DNA of 15,240 bases from Usnea hakonensis (lineage: Eukaryota; Ascomycota; Lecanoromycetes; Lecanorales; Parmeliaceae). The stretch spans positions 1 to 15,240 of the forward strand of contig BLJB01000568.1 of NCBI GenBank assembly GCA_013423325.1, given 5' to 3'. The number at the start of each line of letters is the position of its first letter. The first letter of the stretch is position 1. The position numbers and the translations under genes are program-made. Of the stretch, positions 1 through 8,502 are shown piece by piece. Below the pieces are notes generated by a model. That model worked only from the letters and a program-made list of their open reading frames with translations, had not been told where the DNA came from and did no database searches.

Positions 1-12
1 ATATAGCCTCAT

Positions 13-2949
13 TTGAACCAGTTTAGGCATTTTGAACCAACGGTTCAACCGTTGGGAACCTTGTCGAATACAAGATATGCGTGCATGACTCTCCTACTGG
101 GTGGCGGCGCAAAGGGTGATGAAGTCAATCGTGCGTTGGTTCATGCGATCTGCGAGTCTCAGGAACAGGAACCCCGCCTTGTCGAGCTATTGATCCGACA
201 CGGCGCAAGGGTCGATTACTCAGAGGGAAAGGCTATCAAGCATGCCGTCTCGACGTCCCCGAATAACGGTGTCTTGAAACTGCTTTTGGGGGAGAATGGA
301 GGATCAATAGACCTTGCACCACTTGTTCCTCTTGCCATGAGGCACGCACAAAAGACAAGGCTACGAATCCTTCACTTACTCCTTGAGAAAGGTGCACAGG
401 GGGCACAGGTCCACCTTGCACTGATAGACGCCGTGAAGCAGGGGCCATCTGCACAACAGACCATCGACATGTTATTAAAATACAATGCCTCCGTTGATTA
501 CCAAAGTGGCGAAGCTGTAAAGGTTGCCGCTGCAGCAGGTCATTCGTCCATTCTGGATTGCCTGCTTCAGAGGAATCCCAATCCCGTGAACTTATCGGAG
601 GCTCTGAGGATTGTAATGCAAACGCCAGCTGTGCATTCCCAGACAAACGAGCCGGTTCGATTCAAATCAGTACGACTACTCACCAACGCTGGAGTTACCA
701 GGTCAAAGCCTATACACAATGCCCTGATACAAGCGGTCTCAGAGAAAGACCATGCCCTCGTCGAACACCTCATCAAGAACGGCGGAGATCCAAATTTTCG
801 AAGAGGTAAATGCGTGATAATAGCAACGGAGCAAGCGGACATTGAGTCTCTCATTCTCTTAGTGAGTTCCAGTCCCTCGCCTGCAGTCTTCTCGGCCGCT
901 TTCGCGGCGAGACCGACTTCATATGATAGATGGCAAAGCAACACCAAAGTGCTGCTTGACATTGACGAGATTCTCCTCGATGGAGGGGCTACTGGTCCCG
1001 CAGTCGATCAGACCTTCTTCAGCGCTCTGAAGTCGACCGATCCCGTTTGCGGTCAATTTGTTGACTTTGTCTCTGCGCGGCCGTCATCATTGAATGTCGA
1101 TTTCGAAGATGGCAAATGCCTCTGCGTGGCGGCGAGAAGAAATATGTACGATCTCGTTCAAATCCTATTGGCCCAAAGTCCGAATCAGCGAACATTGTAC
1201 TTCGCATTTCTGGCTATCTTTGAGTCCGACGCTTCGGAAGAACACCTCATCAATCTGTCAAAGCTGTTCCTGGAACAGCCACCATCGAGGAACGAGCTGT
1301 ACTTTGGCGAAGAAGATACTTTGACGAGTCCATTGTACCAGACTCTCCACCGACACTCTGATAAGCCGATGCTGTTGCAACACCTTCTCGATAGTGGATG
1401 CCCGCCAGACTCCCGATTTTTGTGGGAGTTCGACCCAGAAGTTGGTGTGGAGGAGACTTCTGCACTGCTTTGGCTCCTCTGTCAAACACCAGCAGACTCG
1501 CAGACCGATACCCGCACTTGCGAACTCCTCCTGGAGCGAGGAGGTGAGTACCTGTCACGCCTACAACAGTTCTATCTACTGACTGAAATCGGTGTGATAG
1601 CCGATCCTGATTTCCAAACGTCCGGCTCTGGTAAGAGCCCGCTGATCATCGCAGCTGAATCATCCCAGCCAGATATCACGCTGCAGCTTCTGAAGGCGCA
1701 AGCTAATGCAAACATCGAGGATAAGGCTGGAAGGACCCCATTACAATGCGCCACAAGAGTAGGAAGCTTATTCACCATGCAACACTTACTCAATTTCAAA
1801 GCGAACCCGGACGATGAGTCTCTGCACATTGCGGCGAGATACGCCAGAGTGTCAATGGTGAAGCTGCTCCTCGACCGCGGAGCATCTGTAGATTGTCCCG
1901 GTGTCCGAACTTGCAATTACAGAACTCCATTGGGTGAGCTATGTCGCAATGCCAATCCAAGCATAGATCCGGCGCAACTCAAGGACACCTTGAATATTTT
2001 TGCCAAAGCCAAGCCCGACCTGACGAGGCTTACGAACCGTAAGTCGCTGATACTCCTAGCTTTGGACAACGATTCGCCCTATTTAATGACTAGTGCATTC
2101 TTGAAAACCTTCCGAACCGGGCCAGAATACCTCAACGCCGAGTTCAACATTTTGCGCGAACCAGGCGGTGTCTGCTACAGCCTCACCATGTATGTCCGAC
2201 ACTTTAAATGTGTGAAGCACATCCGTGATCGCTGCCTCGATAGCGAACGTCGGTGCTGCAGTCGGGATACTTGCCCTGCCCCAGACCTGGAGGAGCTCCT
2301 TCGAGAATTTGGATGCCGGGATCGCTTCTGGAATGAAAACGCTGGAGCCAATCAGCCGCTAGGCGTGTGCGGTCCACCGACTCACATTGTCGACGAGCAG
2401 AAGCGAGCCGAGCGCCTACGTAAACAGCAAGAGGAGAAAGTACGCTTACGAGCAGAGGAAGTGGCGCAGCAAGAGGCAATACAAGCCGACCTTGACAGAG
2501 CCGCACAAGCCGAACGGAAGCGAGAGAGAGCGCGCCTGGCCGTACTGGAAGAGGAGCGGAAAGCAGATGCAAATGAAGATAGGCGTCGCTTGGCCGTATT
2601 GGACGAGGAACGACAGGCGGCTGCTAGAGAGGAGAAGCGCAAATCAGTGGCCATTCAACGGGAACATGTGGCCGAGGTGGAGAGGAAACGAAAGCTACGC
2701 TCGGAGCAGCAGGAAACAGTACGGCGTGCAAGGATCGAAGAGGAGAATCATATAAAACGAAAGAATAATCTCGAAGAGGCGACAATGGAGAAGAAAGCCA
2801 AGATCTTGGCAGGACTGGAAAGGGAACGGATGAGAAAGATAGATAAACTGGATCATTTGATGCAGCAAGTCCAGATATCGGGTGTTGGAAGCCAGGCGGC
2901 CGGGACGATATTGGGGGAGGTGGAAGATGGAGGACGATTGTTGATGTAA
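13..2949 (+). CDS. Ankyrin-repeat protein with C-terminal coiled coil, 5' partial
   Basis: One uninterrupted frame covers about 978 codons to a TAA at 2947-2949. The first part (about residues 20-315) is built from degenerate ankyrin-like units with a higher-order period near 95-100 residues: LLL..GA, then AL..AV, then a GA.VDY..G.A unit, then a Leu-rich helix. Canonical ankyrin repeats follow at about residues 540-625 (GKSPLIIAAE, GRTPLQCATR, SLHIAARYARVSMVKLLLDRGA). A cysteine-rich segment lies at 721-768 and a Glu/Arg/Lys-rich coiled coil at about 793-945. Ankyrin repeats are generic protein-binding scaffolds; the partner is unknown and the location is probably cytosolic or nuclear, as no signal peptide is seen. 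The start is missing: the first ATG (85) falls inside a repeat, because NTRYACMTLLL aligns in register with the later KTRLRILHLLL, so coding begins upstream. An in-frame TAG at 4-6 implies that an intron acceptor lies near 4-25. Confidence 0.85.
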   Translation: MNQFRHFEPTVQPLGTLSNTRYACMTLLLGGGAKGDEVNRALVHAICESQEQEPRLVELLIRHGARVDYSEGKAIKHAVSTSPNNGVLKLLLGENGGSIDLAPLVPLAMRHAQKTRLRILHLLLEKGAQGAQVHLALIDAVKQGPSAQQTIDMLLKYNASVDYQSGEAVKVAAAAGHSSILDCLLQRNPNPVNLSEALRIVMQTPAVHSQTNEPVRFKSVRLLTNAGVTRSKPIHNALIQAVSEKDHALVEHLIKNGGDPNFRRGKCVIIATEQADIESLILLVSSSPSPAVFSAAFAARPTSYDRWQSNTKVLLDIDEILLDGGATGPAVDQTFFSALKSTDPVCGQFVDFVSARPSSLNVDFEDGKCLCVAARRNMYDLVQILLAQSPNQRTLYFAFLAIFESDASEEHLINLSKLFLEQPPSRNELYFGEEDTLTSPLYQTLHRHSDKPMLLQHLLDSGCPPDSRFLWEFDPEVGVEETSALLWLLCQTPADSQTDTRTCELLLERGGEYLSRLQQFYLLTEIGVIADPDFQTSGSGKSPLIIAAESSQPDITLQLLKAQANANIEDKAGRTPLQCATRVGSLFTMQHLLNFKANPDDESLHIAARYARVSMVKLLLDRGASVDCPGVRTCNYRTPLGELCRNANPSIDPAQLKDTLNIFAKAKPDLTRLTNRKSLILLALDNDSPYLMTSAFLKTFRTGPEYLNAEFNILREPGGVCYSLTMYVRHFKCVKHIRDRCLDSERRCCSRDTCPAPDLEELLREFGCRDRFWNENAGANQPLGVCGPPTHIVDEQKRAERLRKQQEEKVRLRAEEVAQQEAIQADLDRAAQAERKRERARLAVLEEERKADANEDRRRLAVLDEERQAAAREEKRKSVAIQREHVAEVERKRKLRSEQQETVRRARIEEENHIKRKNNLEEATMEKKAKILAGLERERMRKIDKLDHLMQQVQISGVGSQAAGTILGEVEDGGRLLM
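37..55. repeat. Inverted repeat inside the 5' end of the ankyrin frame
   Basis: CCAACGGTT (37-45) and its exact reverse complement AACCGTTGG (47-55) are separated by one base. The motif TTTGAACCA also occurs as a direct repeat at 12-20 and 31-39, with a reverse copy of its core at 42-48. This may be chance or a short hairpin near an exon start; no function is assigned. Confidence 0.5.
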
Positions 2950-3610
2950 AACGGATGTGAGTATGCTTCATGAATCGTAGTCTTCAATGTCTGGTTCGAA
3001 GATAGCTATAGCCAACACGTCAAACGTTTGAGCCAGAGCGCATGTCAAGTCGTCACGGCAGCTCTTCGTCCCTATGCTTGCTTCTTGAAGCTCACACTAT
3101 GCATGTGGTCACTAAGAATCAATTTACCAGGACCACGTATCTCTACTATTAGCTATAGAGGGTCAGGACCCGAGCTAAAAGAAAACGCAAAACCCCTTAC
3201 GGCATATCTACAAGGGGGGAAATCTGTACGATTGTGCTGCTCCGATCTGGCACTTTCTAAACGCTCGTGGTGGAGAGTGCCGCGAAACTTTGGTGAGCAC
3301 TCGGGCAAGTATCTAGATGGATATGAGAGGGGCGAGAGCACCACTGTTTGTCACATTTTAGCGACGAAATTACTACGCAGTCTTTTGACAGTGGTGGTGG
3401 CAATGTGAAAGATACATCATTTTATTGGAGTATAACATTAATATCAATGTATTTCTTAGATTTTTGTGAGCTCTTATGGCACTAATGGCGTCCTCCCATC
3501 GTAAATACAGCCACATATTTCTTCCTCTTCTGTCCAACGCCTGAGGCTGCCAAATATCTATGCATCGTCGAAGCGCTCACAAACATCGAAGACGATATGT
3601 CAGGAGTCTT
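2950..3610. other. Convergent intergenic spacer (3' ends of two genes)
   Basis: This 661-base spacer lies between the stop of the plus-strand ankyrin gene and the stop of the minus-strand F-box-like gene, so it should hold both 3' UTRs. A 126-codon plus-strand frame at 3028-3408 has no recognisable domain, an uneven composition and no clear start context, so I do not call it a gene. No terminator or RNA gene was recognised. Confidence 0.6.
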
Positions 3611-4744
3611 CTATGAGTCAATTGAATAGTCAGAGGCGTCGTCATATGCAATCCGCTGACCTTCCCTGTCTTCGGTGTTGATATAGTACGATGGTCGTCG
3701 GTAATCCTCCTCAGCGCAAACTCTGTGCGGCCAGACTTTTTCGAAGATATCGAGATGGTGCTTCAGAATGAAACAGCCTTCACCGCACAGACGATCCAAT
3801 CTCTCTTGGGCGCAGCTGCCGGTACAATATTCGAAAAACTCTTCTCTATCTGCTATTGCCTCTTCAATGGTGTCGATGACCGACTTTTGATGCTCGTCAT
3901 CCAGGGAGGTGGTCTGCATCATTACTTCCTCGGTATATGTCCGCGCTTCATGCAGCCTCAAATTTTCGGTCACAGAGGGAGGGAGATGGATTTGGGCCTC
4001 TTTTACGTTTTTTAGAAGCCTGAACAGATTGAGAACATGTAGAATGTCCCAAGGTTCTCGATCTTTCTCCCAGCCTCCAGTATAGGGTACCCCAGGCCCG
4101 TCGCCAGCATACCATATTGCCCACTGCATCCCCAGGAAGTGAATGCATTCAAACGTCTCCAATGGAAGGCCACAGAGCGACCACTCCGCGTACTCGTTCT
4201 CCATGAAGTGGAGGGATAGTTTTTGTACGCAGGAAGCTTCTCTAAGATCGGAACACAGGCTCTGAACGTATTTCCAAATGCATGTCATGTCAGTAGGACG
4301 ATCTGGATGTCGTGGATAAATTTCAACTCTGAGGTGCGCGATGTGGTCATAATCCCGACGCATGCCTCTAGACTGTAGACATGACATCGCAAAGCCATCG
4401 AGTGTCGCATCTTGCCAGCATATTCTTAGAGCAATGGTTTTCTCTTGCTGGAGTAGGTCTCGTACTTCTGCATTCACCTTTTTGCTGACTCGGAGGATCT
4501 CTGCGGAAGACTTTGTGCGGTGGTGAGAATCAAGCACCATTTCATGGATCTCCGTGGGTGAGAGGGTATACCTGTCGGTGAGATAGATTTTGTAGACCTG
4601 TATGCGAAGCTCCACAGGAAGGAACATGAACGGGAAAGTTGGCTTGTCGACATCAAGTAGCGGAGATGGTGATTTGATATCAGTGTCGTAGTGATCGGGG
4701 ATGACTCTTGTGAACGTCAGTGGCCTTGTACAGGGAGAATCCAT
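3611..4744 (-). CDS. F-box-like (2EXR-type) fungal protein, 377 aa
   Basis: An intronless 377-codon frame on the minus strand. Near the N-terminus, FLPVELRIQVYKIYL (41-55) fits the fungal F-box/2EXR pattern F..LP.ELR..I, and LRVSKKVNAEVRDLL (84-98) fits the second helix of that family (LRVCRQIYAEARPLL-like). The remaining 280 residues show no recognisable repeats. Near the C-terminus, C307, C311, C320 and C324 form two CX3C pairs eight residues apart, and the tail is acidic. F-box proteins usually recruit substrates to SCF ubiquitin ligases, but many fungal 2EXR proteins have no known partner, so this role is only inferred. The start is well supported: GCCATGG has a good context, and upstream minus-strand sequence is AT-rich promoter-like DNA. 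The gene faces the ankyrin gene and shares no promoter with it. Confidence 0.8.
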   Translation of the reverse strand: MDSPCTRPLTFTRVIPDHYDTDIKSPSPLLDVDKPTFPFMFLPVELRIQVYKIYLTDRYTLSPTEIHEMVLDSHHRTKSSAEILRVSKKVNAEVRDLLQQEKTIALRICWQDATLDGFAMSCLQSRGMRRDYDHIAHLRVEIYPRHPDRPTDMTCIWKYVQSLCSDLREASCVQKLSLHFMENEYAEWSLCGLPLETFECIHFLGMQWAIWYAGDGPGVPYTGGWEKDREPWDILHVLNLFRLLKNVKEAQIHLPPSVTENLRLHEARTYTEEVMMQTTSLDDEHQKSVIDTIEEAIADREEFFEYCTGSCAQERLDRLCGEGCFILKHHLDIFEKVWPHRVCAEEDYRRPSYYINTEDREGQRIAYDDASDYSIDS

Positions 4745-5182
4745 GGCAACCCTTCAATAGCGAAGCTGCCAGAAAGTAACTTGAGAAGGGATATGACTCT
4801 GGAATACTGGAATTTTTTAAATTTTTTATCCTGAACGCAAAACCTCTCGCTCAGCCCTACTAATTTTGCCTTGATAAGTACGGGCCGGCTCAACGCTAAT
4901 CCGCTCTCAACACCAGATCTTTACCTTATATATCATCCTATTTACTATGGAGCATCGACCTCCGGCTTGGGCTTACTCGTGGTCGCCAAGACCCACTGTA
5001 CCTTATATACCTACCTTAGGTCTATCTAAGCGTTAGCGCTCGGCCAGGGCGTTTGAGCATGTCAACCTGAGACCGAGCGACCCCTCTTTTCTACATTTCT
5101 ACTGGCAGCAATCCTTCTGCTATTATCGATCATATCAGCATCACCATCGTGGCAAGGTACACAAAATTCGATCATATGGCAC
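4745..5182. promoter_or_regulatory. Upstream region of the F-box-like gene, with TATA-like motifs
   Basis: This stretch lies 5' of the minus-strand F-box-like gene. It has AT-rich runs next to the gene (4809-4830) and TATA-like motifs in the repeated contexts ACCTTATATA at about 4922-4931 and ACCTTATATA at about 5000-5009. No coding frame is convincing. The TATA assignment is by motif only; those boxes are 180-260 bases from the ATG, so a leader of that size would be implied. Confidence 0.3.
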
Positions 5183-6888
5183 ATGGAATCTACCCAATCT
5201 CAGAATCCACTGGATATCTCCAAGTACGTCGCTGTCGAGGCACGGTCACCGTTTGCTAATCTCACCTCTCAAAGTGTTGGCTCGGATTTCATTGAGCTAC
5301 TACGCCGACATTCGCATTACGTATTCAAGCGGTGCTTCCAACACCATACTCATCTTATTGTGATACAATTCATGCAAGAGCCTTTTACATAGTCTATTCG
5401 TTCTTTCACAACCGAAGCTCGACTTTAAGGCAGGTAGCGAAGCCACACAAGCTTTGCGGTTACCTCGTTCCCTACGCTCCTAGTCTCGGTTGCTACCCGA
5501 TCTGTACAATACACCTAGTTCGCCTTCGTGGTCGAAGCCAGGCTTGCGATAGGTCGAAGAGATCCTTTGAGATGATCTAGATTTCTTAACCTTCACATTC
5601 GCCCAGAACCTTCATGTTCAACCGTCTCGAACATCGAACCATATCGGCAGCTGGAGAATGAGGTCACGAAAGGAAGAACAGCCTGTGGCGGTCTCTCCTG
5701 ATATTCCTAGTATTGAGTTATCCTCGCCTCTCGGGTGCTGTTCAGAAATTGTCTGTAATGCACTTCGGTCTATGTGTTTCCGTCTGCATAGCTCGGAGTC
5801 CAGTCTATTCAAAAGGAACTTGGATCCGAACTCCCAGCATCAGCATATCTCTGTCCTCCTACGGTATGCTTGATATGGCGTTCTCCCAAATGAGCACGTC
5901 GCTGAAGACAAGAAATGCCAGGTATGGTCTTGAGCATGGCTCGACCCTCGACCGCTTTTACGAGCCCATGAAAGACAGTGACTAGTACACTATCGCGTCA
6001 CTAGTTTTCACCCTTGATAAGAGGAAGATGATGACGCTCCTACGGTAGTGGCCAATCGGGGGTCCAAGCCTTTCCGAAAACGTCATTCAAGGTTTCTCCC
6101 ATCGTCGCAGATCAACGCCATCGTAGCGCAACGAGATCGCTGCTGGGGACTGTCCTCTTCGCGTCCTATTCTTTTAAAGATTTCTAAACAGCTTGTTGGC
6201 TATGCTTTTTCACTTGAAATTGCAGTTGACTATGCTGAAAATTCGCAGCTCACCCAAGTTTTTTTCCAAAATAGACTGTTGTTGCTCGCAAGGTTCTTCT
6301 ATTCAGGCCATGGGGAATCACGTGTGACACTGCGTCGTACTAGCTTTACGGTCAGGCCCAAACTTCGTGCCCCAGAATACCGAGTCTATTGGTTCAACCA
6401 GACAAAGATGGGGCCATGAGCAGAATCATTCGCAAAGGCTTCCCATCTAGGGTGTAGGGCGTTGGTACTTTCAGGTTTCAGATTTCGTAAAATCGACCTT
6501 GAGACATGCGGTTGCGGCGTGCACCTCTAGTCTACATGCTACCCGAACGCGGGCCTCCCATCACAAAGCTTAGCTCTATCAAGAATGATACCCACCAAAA
6601 ACACCGGCAGTCGTTCATTCGCCCTTGTCGGCTTCGGCGAAGAGATGGCTCAGACTTACGACGCAGGTCCAGTTTCATCAGGGTCATTTGATGACGCGGT
6701 GTCACGGATTTCGGCACACCGCGTGTGCGGCGTCCTCCTTTTCATTTACTGTTGAGGAAGCTGCCCAGGAATAAAGACCCTTTCTTTCCGCTTCACATCC
6801 GTACTACATCTCCGTCTCTACAGCAAGACCCCAGACTTCGACCGTTACAATATTACCGCTCTATCCTCCGTCCTACGCTTCGTTTATC
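5183..6888. other. Region without a recognisable gene; small frames and one intron-like signal
   Basis: Several short plus-strand frames are present (5183-5392, 5332-5580, 5713-5985, 6048-6419), none with a recognisable domain, signal peptide or strong start context. The frame at 5183 contains an intron-like segment at 5224-5274 (GTACGT donor, GCTAAT branch site, but an AAG acceptor); removing it keeps the frame and gives a peptide of about 52 residues. The stretch may be intergenic, non-coding RNA or an old gene relic. From about 6730 the sequence becomes CT-rich and probably forms the leader and promoter of the gene starting at 6889. Confidence 0.4.
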
Positions 6889-7636
6889 ATGCGTACCACG
6901 GTGCTATTTACAGTCGCTTCCCTCCTTCTGATCGGCTCCTACAGCCTACCTCAGCCCGAGGAAATCGAGGCGTCGAGAGCCATAGAAAACCGCGAGGCCC
7001 AAGGGTAAGTCTTCCGACGCCAGGGACTCATGTTTGCGTGAGTAAGGTCATGATATTGACCCCAGATAGTGGTCACTTTCCTGGTCATGATTCAGAAGGG
7101 TGGAGACACGGCAATCACCATGGCGGTGGTCCGGGAGCTTCCAATAGCACCAAGATAACGGAACGTCAGGAACATCATGGGTATATTGGTCTCTCAATTT
7201 ATCCATACGATTATCAGGCTCATATCAAACAGGTGGCCCGGCGAACATGGGCCCGGCGAACACCATGACGGTTCCCACCACAAGCAAGGTGGCGACCGCT
7301 CCAATGCCACGAAAATCAAGGAACGTCAAGAATATCCACCAGGACACGAATACGGTCCACCGGACGGCATGACGTGCGCTCCACCCCCCACTCTCAATAC
7401 TCCCCGAAAAAAAAAAAATAGATCCCCGCTGACACAAAAGCAGATGGCAAGAATTCATCGAGTACGAAAAGGAACAACATGGCGGCCACCAAAAAACCGG
7501 CGGCCCCAAAAAGACCGGCGGTTCCAAAACCAAGAATGCACACGGAGCGCTGAGCACCGGGACCTCCAACACCGAGTATCTATCCGGGTCCACAACCAAC
7601 AGTACCAAAGTGCGATTGGTGAAGTTCAAGGAATAA
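6889..7636 (+). CDS. Four-exon secreted Gly/His-rich repeat protein, 186 aa, cysteine-free
   Basis: Exons are 6889-7004, 7070-7180, 7233-7373 and 7444-7636; all three introns fall in phase 2. Residues 1-20 (MRTTVLFTVASLLLIGSYSL) form a clear signal peptide, so the product should enter the secretory pathway. The rest is rich in Gly, His, Lys and Glu and has no cysteine. Exons 2, 3 and 4 encode repeats: a Trp near the start (W50, W77, W124), a Gly/His stretch, then an N-glycosylation sequon in a shared motif (N64 in SNSTKITERQE, N100 in SNATKIKERQE, N175 in TNSTKVRLVKFKE). DNA of exons 2 and 3 also aligns over this motif, which supports exon duplication. Branch sites and acceptors fit fungal introns, and intron 3 has a textbook GCTGAC. 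The spliced frame ends at TAA 7634-7636. I do not recognise the family; a secreted effector-like or surface protein is a guess. Confidence 0.7.
7005..7069 (+). other. Intron 1 of the secreted repeat-protein gene
   Basis: The donor is GTAAGT, there is a TTGAC branch-like site at about 7056-7060, and the acceptor is TAG at 7067-7069 (65 nt). The nearby CAG at 7063-7065 would create an immediate in-frame TAG, so the later acceptor is chosen. Confidence 0.7.
7181..7232 (+). other. Intron 2 of the secreted repeat-protein gene
   Basis: The donor is GTATAT and the acceptor CAG at 7230-7232 (52 nt). The branch site is a weak GCTCAT at 7218-7223, 10 bases from the acceptor. Splicing here joins GG to G and moves into the frame that carries the second sequon repeat. 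Confidence 0.6.
7374..7443 (+). other. Intron 3 of the secreted repeat-protein gene
   Basis: The donor is GTGCGC, the branch site a consensus GCTGAC at 7428-7433, and the acceptor CAG at 7441-7443 (70 nt). A run of 12 A lies inside at 7407-7418. Without this splice the frame runs into a basic, unrelated 3' sequence; with it, the third NSTK repeat is reached and the frame closes promptly. Confidence 0.7.
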
Positions 7637-8460
7637 ATAAATCGTTTGCGCGTCGTGGGATGACAAGCAAGGAAGGAAGGTAGGTAGGTAGATCGCATAT
7701 GCATACAGAAGGGACCGGACTAGTGAAATACCAATCAATCATCGTTACACAACGGAATTGCGAATGTGTAAAATATTGCGTGTGATGCAGGACACCTCCC
7801 CCCCCCCAGAAAAACAACATGGCGGCAGCAGTCAGTCGTTGATAGATAGCCTTCCTTCATTCATTCACTCATTGAATTAATAATGGTCAAATCATCCATT
7901 CAAGAGGAGTCACAGAAGCTAGTAGGTGAGGCACCGAATAAGAAAAAAAAAGAATTGGGGGAGGGAGGGAGGAGGCGGCACAGCGGCGTTGGTGTGTAGG
8001 GAGGGAGGGACGTTAGGATGCCGAGGCCCATTGTCGTAGTTTCTAGGCCGATCTTGCGAAACCAAAGCGTATTCATAAGTAACATCCATGAACAAACCGT
8101 GTGATAACGCCTTCGCTGCTATTACTCCAAAAGATCTTTACGAGACCTCGAGTTGCCAGGCCCATTCATACCCGTCCGTCACCAGTCATCATCATTGCTC
8201 TCCCAACAATCGCAAAACAGCGCTTACTTACCCTGCACAGAAAGAAATTTGTGTCTCGCTCGCTGCGACCTATTGTCTATCTATCTATCACCCAATCTGC
8301 CGCCGCAACGGACGCCCATCCTTTGCGAAACCAGTATCAATCCGTGCGCTGAGAATGATTCGACCGGAAAGGATATACATACCTCTTTTTGGAAGGAACG
8401 CAGGACGTGACAGGACACTGTTCTTGATAGAGGCGAAGCCAAGTCATTGATGAAAAAAGG
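7637..8460. other. 3' flank with simple repeats; no supported gene
   Basis: Overlapping AATAAA motifs sit at the stop codon (7632-7641) and could act in 3'-end formation. Simple repeats follow: GGAA/GGTA tetranucleotides at 7669-7692, a run of 10 C at 7798-7807, and GGGA-rich DNA at about 7957-8010. Between 8088 and 8450 all three plus-strand frames are open for more than 80 codons each, which reflects A/C-rich composition and few stops rather than a specific gene. Confidence 0.5.
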
Positions 8461-8502
8461 TGTTTAGCGCAAATTTTAGATATGTTTATTCAGCATCGAG
8501 TA

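Noticed and set aside
42..55. tRNA B-box-like GGTTCAACC
   Set aside because: There is no A-box, no cloverleaf, and the sequence is part of a short inverted repeat within a coding frame. A similar motif near 6391 fails for the same reason.
3028..3408. A 126-codon plus-strand frame between the convergent genes
   Set aside because: It shows no domain or signal peptide, and it lies where two 3' UTRs are expected.
6889..7636. Ribosomally made cyclic-peptide (ustiloxin-type) precursor, because of a signal peptide followed by repeats
   Set aside because: The repeats are not separated by the KR sites expected for Kex2 release of core peptides, and they carry sequons and Gly/His stretches instead.
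7177..7683. A 168-codon plus-strand frame taken as a complete protein
   Set aside because: It merges real exon 3 with intron 3 and a frame-shifted exon 4. Splicing at 7374-7443 restores the repeat motif and a sensible stop, and the N-terminal part of this frame is intron 2.
7225..7704. A 159-codon minus-strand frame rich in Val, Phe and Trp
   Set aside because: It is antisense to exons 3 and 4; its hydrophobic composition is the complement of Gly/His/Lys codons on the plus strand.
8088..8450. A 120-codon plus-strand frame
   Set aside because: All three plus frames are open across this stretch, so openness is due to composition; no domain or start context singles one out.
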